From positions 76,201,501 to 76,265,500 of the forward strand of contig NC_133386.1 of assembly GCF_047511655.1 (NCBI RefSeq): a DNA stretch of 64,000 nucleotides, read 5' to 3'. The stretch's first letter is position 1. Each line of letters opens with the position of its first letter. The notes below the pieces were generated by a model. It made no database searches and was not told the origin of the DNA. It saw only the letters and a list, made by a program, of their open reading frames with translations. The translations under genes were made by a program, and so were the position numbers. This DNA is from Castor canadensis (lineage: Eukaryota > Chordata > Mammalia > Rodentia > Castoridae). Of this stretch, positions 23,601 to 35,600 are shown one piece after another.

Positions 23601-26600
23601 TGAACCAGAGGCCCAGGACCTCATCAGCCTAGCAGGAATTGAGTCAGACTAAGGAAGACCAGGCTCCTTACTACTAGGCCCCCAAGAGCCCATGGTCAAC
23701 ATGAAAGTAGGGGGCCAACCAATGATCTTCATGGTGGGCTCAGGTGCTGAACATTCAATGGTCACTAAGCCTGTGGGCCCACTCATTGAGCGCAGGGCCA
23801 CAATAGCCAGAGCTAGCAGCCCAAACTGCCCAGCAGTTCTGTTGACTGCCCCCCTCCCTGGGACATGCCAACTAGGAGGGCACAAGGTGACTCAGAATTC
23901 CTGTATTTACCATATGCCCAATTCCTCTGCTGGGAAGGGACTTACTAACCAAGCTCAGAGCCCAAATCACTTTCAATCAGGGAGGGTCTACAAGCCTTAC
24001 AGTGAGAGGACCAAATGCCCTCATCATGGCAATGACAGTTCCTATAGAAGATGAATGGCAACTCTACCACCAGGAAAAGGGGAACCTGGCGAAGCCCATC
24101 TGCCTGCTGGAGGAGTTTCCTGATGTCTGGGCTGAAAAAGGGCTTCCTGTCCTGGTTCACAACCATGCACCCATAATGGTAGATCCTAAACCTGGGGCTC
24201 TCCCTGTCAGACAGAGGTAATATCCAGTACCATGGGAAGCACGCCTAGGAATTCAGACCCACCTACAGCAGCTGAAGGATGCAGGGATATTGATTGACTG
24301 CCAATTGCCATGGAACACCCCACTGTTGCCCATCAAGAAGGCAGGAGGAGATGATTACTGGCCTGTTCAGGACGTGCAGGCAGTCAACCACACTGTTATC
24401 ACACTGCACCCTAATTAGTAGTCCCTAATCCTTACACTCTCCTGAGCCTTCTACTGCCACAAGCAAGCTGGTTCACCTGCCTGGACCTAAAGGATGCTTT
24501 CTTCTGCCTCAGCCTGGCAGCCAGCCAGTTAGCCAGCCTCTGTTTGCCTTTGAATGAAAAGACCCCCATACTGGAAGAAAAACACAAATGACTTGGACCA
24601 CACTGCCTCAGGGACTCACCCACCTTGTTCAGGGAAGCCCTAGCAGCAGATTTGTCAACTTTCCCAGAAGAAAATCCAAGCTGCACTTTGCTCCAGTATG
24701 TGGATGATTTGCTCTTGGCAAGCCATGACCAGAAGAAATGCTGGGAGGGGACAAAGGCATTGCTAGCCCAACTCTCCGAGGCAGGCTACAAAGTTTCCTG
24801 ACAAAAAGGCCAAGTTTACCAGCAAGAGGTCCGATTCCTTGGATTCATCATCTCAGAGGGATGACATGCCCTGGGTCCAGAGAGGAAACAGATTATCTAC
24901 TCCATCCCTCAGCCGAAGACCAAAAGGGAGGTCTGAGAATTCTTGGGAGCAGCAGGATTCTGTTGCATCTGGATACATGGATATTCAAGCCTGGCCAAAC
25001 TAAGTTATGAGGCTACAGCAGTCTCTGGAAAGGACCTTCTAAACTTGGGACCAGACCAAGAAAAGGCATTCCAGGAAATAAAGAGACTGTTAACCAAAGC
25101 CTCTATGCAAAGGCTGCAAGATGTAACACAACCATTCAATCTCTTTGTGAGAAAAGTCACACAGCTCTGGGGGTCCTCACTCAAACAGTGGGTCCATGGC
25201 AGCAGCCAGTGGCTTACCTGTCAAAATGTTTAGACACAGTGGCCTCAGCGTGGCCTCCATGTCTCTGAGCCCTGGCTGCTATGGTAACCCTAATCAGGGA
25301 GGCTGACAGGCAGGCTCACCCTGGGACAGGACATTAATGTTAAGGTTCCCCATGCGGTCATGGCTGTAATGAATGGACAAGGTCATAAATGGCTGACCAG
25401 TTCCAGAATGGCCCATTACCAAGGACTCCTATGTGACAATCCTTGAGTCAGGCTTGAAATTGTACAAACTTTAAACCTTGCCACCTTCCTGCCAACAGAG
25501 GAAGGGCCCCCAGATCATGATTGTGAAGAGGTGATGGATGAAGTGTACTCTAGCAGGCCAGACCTAATGGATTCCTCCCTCTTAGATCCAGAGCTCGAAC
25601 TCTTCACAGATGGAAGCAGCTTTGTCCAGGGCTCCAGCCACCTCCCGGAAGCTGGTTGATCAATGTATGACAGAGCCTAAGGATTCATCCACCAGGACAT
25701 AAATGTATCTCCTTTTCTGCCACCCTTACCCTATCCTACTGATTAGCATTGTTGCAATACTGTTCACACTAGGACTGGCTGTCACTGCTCCCCAAGATTG
25801 GAATGTAGGCCAGAAATTACTGCTGGCCTCCTGTTATCTCCTCATAGTAGGAAGTCTTACTGCTGTTTGGTGCTATCTGTAGCCCAGACCCCAGGCTCAG
25901 GCATGAGGTCTCTGATGTGTTTTTGCCTCCTGACTATATTACATTTTAAGGTCATCCTATCTAGAAGCCAGAATGACTGCTCAGCTTGCATAAAACCACT
26001 CTCCTTCCAGGGAAAACTGTGATATGCCTTCACTTATTATCAATACCTGTCACCTGCATGCAGCACATCAATTTCTGAATGTACCAGATGAGGGACAATT
26101 TACAATAAGGGAAAACTGACAGGCCTGACAGAGTCCTGCAAGAACAAAGGAAATATAGAGCAGACAGTTTGCTGGCAGAAAGATGGGGATCCCTTAAAGG
26201 TATGGAATGATGAAATGATCGGGGGTGGAAATAAGCCTCGTTATGTCTGGGCACCCTACCTGTCCACCTGTCCCCATATCAGTTTACTAATGGTAAAGCC
26301 ACAGATAGAGAAAGGCCATGCAGAAGTGATTACCTAGGTGGCTACGAGCCTATAAAAGACATTGATCTGCCACCACCATGATCCCCATTAAGGCTTCCTT
26401 CTGGGACAGGGAACTTTAACTTGGAACCCCAACTGTACAACCTGCTAGATGCAACTCTCTGCCTCCTTAACCTTAGGAACACATCATTGGTGGGTGATTG
26501 TTGGCTCTGCCTTTTCTTAAGTGAAGAATGTTGTTTTTATGTGAATCAGTTGGGAATAGTCAGAGACATGGCTCAACAATTACAGGATCAGGACACACAT

Positions 26601-29600
26601 GTAGAAGACAGGAATTAATGAATTCCTGGAACAGATGGAGCAGCATCTGGAATTGGGCCTCATGGCTACTCCCCTGGTCATGGCCTCTTCTCATGATCCT
26701 ACTGGCCCTGGCATTTGGTCCTTGCATTCTTAACGCCATAACTCACTTCATTAGCTCGCAAATGGAGGCAATAAAGTTGCAGCTCTTGGTAACCCAATAT
26801 AGGCCTTTGGGACAGGAGGAACCTAATGGAATCCCTGAAATTTAGGGTTGATGCCTGTCCACAAGTAGGATAAGCATCAAAAGGAGGGAATTAATAAGAA
26901 GATTGTCTCAGGCAAGGCCTCAGGACATGAGAAAATGCTAGTTAGATCATAAAGTGAGTTCAGGGCTGAGACAAAGGGCACTTTGTAGAGATAATTGCCC
27001 ATTACCACCTTTCTTTGTCTCCTTCTGCAAATAAACTTTCCAAAGCAGATCTCCCCTGCTGCTCTTATCTAAACAATCCCAGGTCTCTAACCTAGCACTG
27101 GCTCACCTATTAACACCTAACACATTCCTTATAACCTGGTGCCCTGTACTGTCCTTTAAGTATCTTGTGAATTCATTGTTTGAGGCCCAAAATTTTGAGT
27201 GTGAGCTCATCTGGGACCACTGGCATAAAATAAACTCTGAGTTCTCCACTTCTCTGAGTGTCACTTGGTTTCTTGTCTGACATTATTTCCACAACAACTG
27301 GTGTCCCATCACTTGGTATGTTCAAGTTCTCTAATTCCGCACTGTGGTTCATGTCCTGCCTTAGCTTCCCAGGTGTGTCACCATGCCAGCCTATGATTCA
27401 TGTCTTAGTTCCATGGAGAAACATGACAAAGTTTGAGCTATTTGGAATCAGAGACTATGAAATTGATACCCTTGACCCTACTACTGTTTCTGTCACCTCC
27501 CTTACTACACCCATGACTAGTCTTTCTTATTGGATGTTTACAGAGAGTCTGGAGAACTTCACACATGTTGGTTATACACTTGGACCAGTTATGAGAGTCA
27601 GTCATGAGTCAGATGGCTTTAATCTCACTTGGGCCTCTAAACTTCCCATGGGACAGATCTTGCTATTAACCATACTTTACTGACTGTTATAGACACACTG
27701 TTCAAGGTCACACACCGGCACATGATAAGGAGCTGATTGAAAACCAGAGCTGTGAGGCACTTGATCTTTTATTTATTTATTTTTTGTGGTACTGGGGTTT
27801 GAACTCAGGGCTTCATGCTTGCTAGCCAGGCACTCTACTGCTTGAGCCACGCTACCAGCCCTTTTTTGTGTTGGTTATTTTCAAAATATGGTCTCACAAA
27901 ACATTTATGGGGGCTGGCTTCAAACTGCAATCCTCCTCATCTCTGCTTCCTGAGTAGTTACGATTACAGATGTGAGCCACTGGCACCTGTTGAGATGCTG
28001 GATGTTATACACCATGCTGCCTAATGTGTTATTTTCATGAAGTCTGCAAATAGGTTGCAAGGTCACTTGCAAGTTAAACACAAACCCATGGCTTTGAGTC
28101 ATGAGTTCTTTCTGGGCCTCTCTCTTCACTAAGACAAGCTGGGGTGAAGAACCTACCTGTGCTGAGAGCAGACCTCTCCCAGTGCAATAACAACAGAGCA
28201 CACACACACACAGCGAATACCAGCAATTCATAAGCAGGAAACAGCTGCTGCCAACTTTAAAGTCCTGTTTTCTTGTTTCCTCTGGGGAAAAAATTTAAAA
28301 GTCTAGAAACTTTTATTTTTACAAATGCACCTGACTAACTTGAGATCCAGTGAGAGCCTTGTTCCACCTCCACTTGCTGTAATGTGGTCTTTAGTGCAAC
28401 AAGCAGATGATATGTAACAGTAGCAGAACTGATGCACTGTAGAGTAGAAGGGAAGATTGATACTCTAATCGTGCTTATTCTGTTCTGTGCTCTTCTTTTG
28501 GGCAAGGTTGGGGCCTGCTCTTCACTTCAGGAAACCAGGTGGTGAAGGCAACCCCCCCCACCAGCCTGTCAGATATTCGGGAATGGGTAGTTCCTAAAAT
28601 GTCCACAAGGTGGCAGAGAACACTTCATCCAGGAGTCAAAAACACAAGTTGCAGAAGTCAGAAACCAGGCAGTTTCCTGGAAACTCAAGAGAATGGAAAC
28701 CCTGACTTTTCTTAGCCTTTATTTTTCTGCCTTCCATAGAACGTCCTGAGTTTAAACATCATGTAAAATTTAGGAATCATAATCCATGTCTCATCAGCTC
28801 AGCATGCACTTTGCAAGTAGGAAGGAGTTAGCAAACCCAGCTAGGATCTGACAGGGAGCATTTCCCAACTCAGAAAGAAAGGCCTCCTAGTTCCCTTTAC
28901 TAAAATGAAAGCTGTGTCATCTGCATCTTTTTTTAAATAAACTTTTTATTAGGATATACTCATTATGGGGGGGATTTATAGTTGAGATTTCTGATTAATC
29001 ACTTGCGTCTTAAATAGACTTAATCAGAAACAAGGGCGATGCTTCTTCTGTGACCAGGCAAGAGCCAGTCTAATTTGGCTAATCTCTGCCTCCTCTTTGG
29101 CTACACCCTGTCTGTTCCCTCCTCGTCATATTTGGCAATCCCAGAAAACCACTGACAGAGAAGACAATCCAGGGCTTCACACTTCCCACATGACTCCATG
29201 CTATTCATCCAAAGGTTCTTCTGTTCAAAATACTCTCCCACACCAACCACAGCTTTTTCTCGAGAAACGGAATTTCGTCATCTGGGCAGGAGAGAAGCCA
29301 AAGGTTTATCCAGGAACCAAACCTGCAGGGGGAGTGGTGCTGTGGACAGACATCTGTAGTTGGTAAAGCTGGTATTTCCTAGCACTGGGTCGGTGCCTGA
29401 GGGCTCCTAGAGTTCTGCTCTCAGAGCCAAAGAATTTTTTGATTCCCAAGCACGGGTCTGGACAACTGTCTCCCAGTGTCACATGGTAACAGACATAGGA
29501 GCCAGGAAGCAGGTCTTTGATGCGGTTTTCAACTGGCCAACCTATAGAATGTTTAAAGGCAGTCTATGCTGTGATTTTTGATGCATATGGAAACCATATG

Positions 29601-32600
29601 CATTATGAAAACCTCCAAATGAGGGCCCTTTAAAAAGACTGGATAAAAATAACTGGTAATTGTGCTAGGCATGATATGCACACCTATAATTCAGCATTCA
29701 GGAAAGTGAAATAGGAGGATCATGAGTTCAAGGTCCAGAGCATTCTAGCTTTGGCTAAATAGCAAGACCCTGTCTCAAAAAATAATAGTTGGTTAATTAG
29801 CCTATTTCAAGTCATTGCTTTTAAGAGACTTGAGTCTCTATTTCAAATTACTTGGAAGGGCTTGCTCCTACCAGACACTGCTTTTTTTTTGCAGTACTGG
29901 GGTTTGAACTCAGGGCCTACACCTTGAGTCACTCCACCAGCCCTTTTTTGTGATGAGGTTTTTAGAGATAGGGTCTCATGAACTATTTGCCTGGAGCTGG
30001 CTTTGTACCATGATTCCTTTCATCTTTGCTTCCTGAGTAGCTACTATTATAGGCATGATCCCCCGGACACTGCTTTTACCTGTTTCCTTCTATCTCCTCA
30101 CCCAAAGAACAATCTTGGCCACCGTATCTTGCACCTGTGTCACTGCAACGGCCTCTTAACTGGTCTTTGTATGTCTCTTCTCTGCCTCCTTCTAATCAAA
30201 TCTCCACACGGTAACCTTAGTAATGTTTCTAAAACGTAAATACATATCCTAACATGGTCCAAGGCATCATATGGCAAGAAAACAAAAAGAGGGGAGCAAG
30301 AGAGCCAAACTCACTTATGTAACAAACTCATTCCTGTCTTAGCAACATCAGTCCATTCATGAGAGCAGAGCCTTCTCCTCTTAAAGATCCTACCTTCCAA
30401 CACAATTGCTTTGGGGATTAAGTTTCCAACATATGAACTTTGGGGGATATATCCAATCCACAGCATTCAACAAATACTTATTGAATACCTACTATCTAAG
30501 TAGGTGTTTCTGGTTTAGAGATTTCCTATTGGCCTTTGGAAAAGCACTAACATTTTTGACACGAATATCATAACCCTGTGGCTCTCATCAGCTTCAGCTA
30601 GAATACCTGCCCTACCCTTCAGCAATCTTGGCCTCTTCCCATTCCTGGACCACACACATATCTGCTTAGGAGTTTTCTTGGATGGGAAAAAAACTTCTGG
30701 AGCCAGGGGCCTACATGTGAATTAGATACATCTTTTTCCTTCAATTTATTCATTATCAGTAAGGTGGGAAAAATAACAATACCTACCTTACAGGGTTGTT
30801 GGAAGGATTAGAGAAGTTAATGTAGCAAGTGAGTCACTCCACCACTCAATAAAGATTAGTAGTGACATTTACCAACCTAACTCTTGGGTGTCTTTCGATT
30901 TTGGGCCTAATGTTAGTCCCACCTGGAAACACTGACCAGTAATCCCCGAGAGTTGGTCAAGTCTTCCTATTGTATGCTCTTAGAGCATCTTGTATTTCTT
31001 TCACAGCATGCTTCATACTTTTCTATACTATGATTTCCTTACTTGCAGAATTATGTATTAAAAATCTAATCAAACTCATTATCCTTTTTGAGACAAGTTC
31101 CATGAGACAGAGGCAGTTGTGCCTCTAGGGTTTGCCTAGCACATAATAGGTGTTCAATAAATATTTGTTGAATGACTCCTGTGGCTTAAACGTGTCCCCC
31201 AGTGCTCATGTGTTGGAAACTTAATCCTAAAACAGCAATGCTGAGACGTAATGAAACAGATGGTAGGCACCTACTCTCCCTGGGGCACTGGGGCAGGAGT
31301 TAAGCGTTGTTAGTGCACTGTAAAAATAAGATTAAAATACTGCTAATATTAATTATAAGTGTTTATTGTAAGCACTCATTTTAATGTTTAGTTTTCCTTT
31401 AAGTATGCTTAGATGTTAGGGACTGGGTCAATTTGACCGTGTAATTGACAGCTCTTAGATCCTTCCCTGGGGTCCTGGCTGACTTGAGTGACTTCAGCCA
31501 AGAGGCAGCCTGACTGCTTTTGTACCAGCACCAGCTGCTTTGAACACTCCATGGATATAATGAAGAGGTTACACAGCAGTGCGGATTCTGACGCTTGAAG
31601 GCACTGTCCAGCAAATAGGTTGCCATTACAAATCTTGGCAAACTCTGGATGACTCTGCATCCCTAGGGGAGAACTTCCCCTTGTGGCCCAAGAGAAGAAC
31701 TGGGACGGTTATAAACATTAGCATAAGGGACTGTGTGATGATTGGTGCAAACACAACCCTCCATTTGCGTGAGGGGGCCTGTAGTGATTGGTGCAGACAT
31801 CTTGTCACCTCCCTCTTCTGGTTCTATAAGCAGAGTGCTCAACTCCCTTTGTGAGTAGCTGGAAGACACCCCCTTGGTGTTGCATTAGATTCCAATAAAC
31901 TACCTTTTCTGATCTGGTTACATGAAGGGAAGAAGCAGTGGAGGCAAGAGAAGTGGCAGCAGCAGCAGGAAGGAGATTGCCCAGCAGCAGGGCAGTAGTG
32001 AGGCTGGCAAAAGCCCAGTGCCCCATAAAGGTGAGGCCAATTGCAGCTGATCAGCCCCAGAGGAAATGGACAGGAGCAACTGGGATGAGCAGGACTGGTG
32101 ACAGAGAGAAGATCAGTGGGCAGTGGTGAGTGAAACTGACAGTGGCTGGTTGGGATGGGTTGGTAGAGACAGCCCTCCCACTACAGGTCCCTGCCTGGAG
32201 CACAAAAAAACTCTAACACTAGCTGTTAGGGGCCTTGGGCCTGAACCCTGAGGAGGCTCAAACCCTAGCCAACTGCTGATGCCCACTGCCATCTACTCTG
32301 GTGCCTGCAAATACCCTCAAGGGCTTGGAATGAATGTAGGAGCTTCTCACCCACCCACAATTTCTATCTGGGTAGAGCAGACAACATAAGGTTTATAACA
32401 TAAGGATCTTTAAGAAGTAATTAGGACATATAGGCTCTGTTCTCATGAGTGGACTAATGTTATCATGGGAGTGAGTTTGTTATATAAGCAAGTTTGGCCC
32501 TCCCTGGCTCTCTCCTGCACATTCTCTTGCCATAGGATGCCTTACACCATGTTGGGATATAGCAAGAAGGCCTTCGCCAGATGCAGCCTGTCAATCTTGA

Positions 32601-35600
32601 ACTTTCCAGCCCAATAAACTGGTTTATTAAACAAACTTTGGGCCAAATAAACTTTTCATAAACCACCCAGTCTGTGGTATTCTGTTATAATAGCACAAAA
32701 CAGACCAAGACAATGACTAAGCTTAAGTGATTTGGCAAATACTTTTCCATATATCATACAAGATTTTTATGCTTTTCCCAGGGTAAAAGCATGTGTAGGG
32801 GCCACAATGCCTGAGTACCAACCCCCTATCCAGCCCCCCTCAATTCAATTTCCTTGCTAATGGAGCCTGGGGGAGCATATGGAGAGGAGCATGAATGGGG
32901 GTGGGTGCTAACTCAATTTTCAGTATTGGCTCTTGACCTTGAGAGACATTGAATCCTTGTTGCCTAATTTTCTTCCTTAAATTTGCCTTTTTTTAAAAAA
33001 GTATTTGATTAGTGGTTTCAACTAACAGTGGCTTAACTTTCTCTTTTTCCAAACTGTGGGCATATTTGGAACACAAATTCTTTGAGGCAGAGCAAGCCAT
33101 CAAGCATGAAAACCCAACACTAAGGTTAAAGGCCACTGCTGGGGTCAGAGCTCAACTTTCAGTTCTCTGCCATGTAGGACTTGTTCAGATACAGTGAGAA
33201 GCCTGTTGGCCTAGATGGCCTCCAAGCCTAGCCTCTCCTGGTGTCTCATTGCCCCAGCTGCCACTTCTGCTGCCCTTGTCTAGGAGTGGCCCCAGATGTG
33301 GAGGAGGAAAGGGAGCCCTTTCTCATCATCAAGGCCCAATCAAGAGGACTCCAGCAACCAGAGGAACTAGTCATTGTCTCTTCAACCATCACTGTACTAA
33401 ACCATGATGCGTGTACAGTCCTGTCCCTTCAGGGAATTCCAGGAGCCAAGTAAAAGTACCCATGCTAAAACCATGTACTCTGACTTGTGCATGCTTCCAT
33501 TTATTGCTCAAATTCTTGCCCTTGGCTTTTCAATGACAAATAGGAGGTAGTAAAGTGATCCGTCATCTTCAAATAGTACCCAGAGTGAACACAAGCCCCT
33601 CATGAAATACAATCCAGGATGTCTGCTTGTCCCCAAATCTACCTGGCTAGGGCAAAGCAGGGAGCCCTTTCAAGTGGGAAGAGTTCAGCCAGCAAGTGGT
33701 CCCTCATCCAGCCAATATTTACAGAGCTTCAACAATGGCAGACCTTTGCATTTCCACTGTTCAGCAGGGCCAGACCTATGTATTTGCTGCACCTTTATGA
33801 GGCCAGGAGAGGCTGCGCTTGGAGACTGAGCAGGGAAAAAAAGCACAGCCCTGCTTTTTGCCACCCTCTTCTCTTACACAGAATCTGGCATCAGTATTAT
33901 TCCAGACACCAAATTTCCTATTCACTTTTTACATTATAAAGCATTTCTACATAGCAAGTGACAACATTAAAAACTGTAACAGCATATACTCTGGTTCTAT
34001 CACTACAGCCTACTAAAATGCGGAGAACAAGGGAAAGGGGTAGAAAGAGAGAGAAAGAGGAAGGAAGGGAGGGAGAGAGAGAGGAATTGATTTTTGTCTT
34101 GACATGCCATGTACCTGCATTTGCTAACTGTTCTTTACAGAAGCAGTCACTTCATTTGAGATTAAAAAGGGGGTCAATAAACATCAAGTTGGAGAAGCTA
34201 TTCCAAGAGTAGCCATCTACAATGTGAAAATGCTGTTTTAGTCACTGAGTGGTCTCAAGGGCTGACTCTCAGGAGTCATTGATGCCAGCTATTCTGGTGA
34301 GTGATGGAATGAGGTGCACACTGTACTAAGCTTACCCAGGGGAACCTGGAACCCTTCTGACCGGGGGCAGGGGCTCTGGCTCCAGGTCATGGTCAAGTAC
34401 TTGGAGATTCTCTTTTTGATTCTCTTCCTGACCAGCAGTCCCCGGTCTTCAACCATAAATGTTTCTAGGCCTGGGGGAAATTGATAAACTGAGGGTAAGA
34501 GGACTGGGTGAAACCACAGCACTGTGGATTTCTTATCTTTTCAGGGTAAGAAGATACATTTACTTATTTCTGAATTTAGTTCAGATTTTCAAATTTTGAA
34601 AACTTTTAACAAAAGTAAAATATAGCAGTTTATGAAGTTTGTAGAACTTAGAGAATTTTTTTAAGTTTTATTGTAAAAATAAAACTAACACTGCAGGACT
34701 GGAGATTGGCTCAAGAGGTAGGGCACCTCCTTTGCAAGTCAAAAAAAAAAAAGAAAAAGAAAACTAGCATTACAGAATATCTGGGAAAAGGACAATACAA
34801 AATTATTTATATCCCACCACCTTTAAAATTAAAAGAAAATATATTGAGTAGCAATGAGGGGGAAACTGATGACAGAGTACATCTTAGGGAAAAATCATTT
34901 TGCTAAGTAAATCCTATATTAGTTGGGTTCACTAGAGAGAGGGTGAGAGAGAGATTCTTAGAGTAGAAAACTGACATCTTGTCATGGTCCTTCTACATTC
35001 TAGTTCCCAGGTCTGATCATAAATCACCTAATTTAATCCATTTGACAATTCCTTGAGGTAGCTATACCACTGTCACCATTTTTAATGGTGACTGAGCCAG
35101 GGAGAAAACTGAGTAAGAGTCCAAAGCCCTTCCCACAGTCTCAAACCACTTTCCAGTGAAAGTCAGAGAAATGAGATTCTTTGGGGAACACCATCAAACA
35201 GCAAAACAAAGGAAGCACAAACATCCTTCCTGTGAAGTAATCAGTACCTTGTGGTGTGGTGTGAGTAGGCCTAGGATTTCACAGTACTCAGTCAGCGGCT
35301 TTCCTTATTACCAACCCTCCCAAGAGATCGTGACTGCTTTATGGACATTCTTTTTAGATTTTAGCTTTGGATGTCTCGTTTCACCTTGGCTAGCAGTTTC
35401 ACAAGACATAGCCAGAACTGATCAGTGTGACATAGCTGCTAAGTCACTAATCAAAATGCTCTGGCTGAGGGGTCAGCACTGGAAGTTCAGTCGAGGGACC
35501 CCGGGTGGGTGAGTACTAAGCAAGGAAGTCCCTGTGCTTACTATGCTCAAAACACTCAGGGAAATATCTTGAGGCCAGTAGCCACACCTCTGCCCTTTGG

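Larger units (their letters stand above)
22548..27296 (+). mobile_element. Class I (gamma-type) endogenous retrovirus, defective
   Basis: Two ~405-bp LTRs, a tRNA-Thr primer-binding site, gag, protease, RT/RNase H and env remnants and a polypurine tract occur in the proper order over 4.75 kb. Flanking 4-mers CCTG / ACTG fit a 4-bp target duplication with one change. All genes are broken by stops and deletions. It lies antisense to NT5E, the commoner orientation for intronic ERVs. Confidence 0.93.

Noticed and set aside
27258..27683. 141-codon open frame right of the ERV
   Set aside because: It starts inside the 3' LTR, has no recognisable domain and unremarkable composition, and sits in an intron; most likely chance.
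31938..32129. 63-codon frame rich in Ala/Arg in the unassigned insertion
   Set aside because: Derived from a CAG/CAGCAG-rich stretch, with no domain and no support as a gene.
32560..32640. Possible promoter from the MaLR LTR driving NT5E
   Set aside because: The LTR is opposite in orientation to NT5E, lies inside intron 3 and is degraded; nothing in the sequence indicates a start site.
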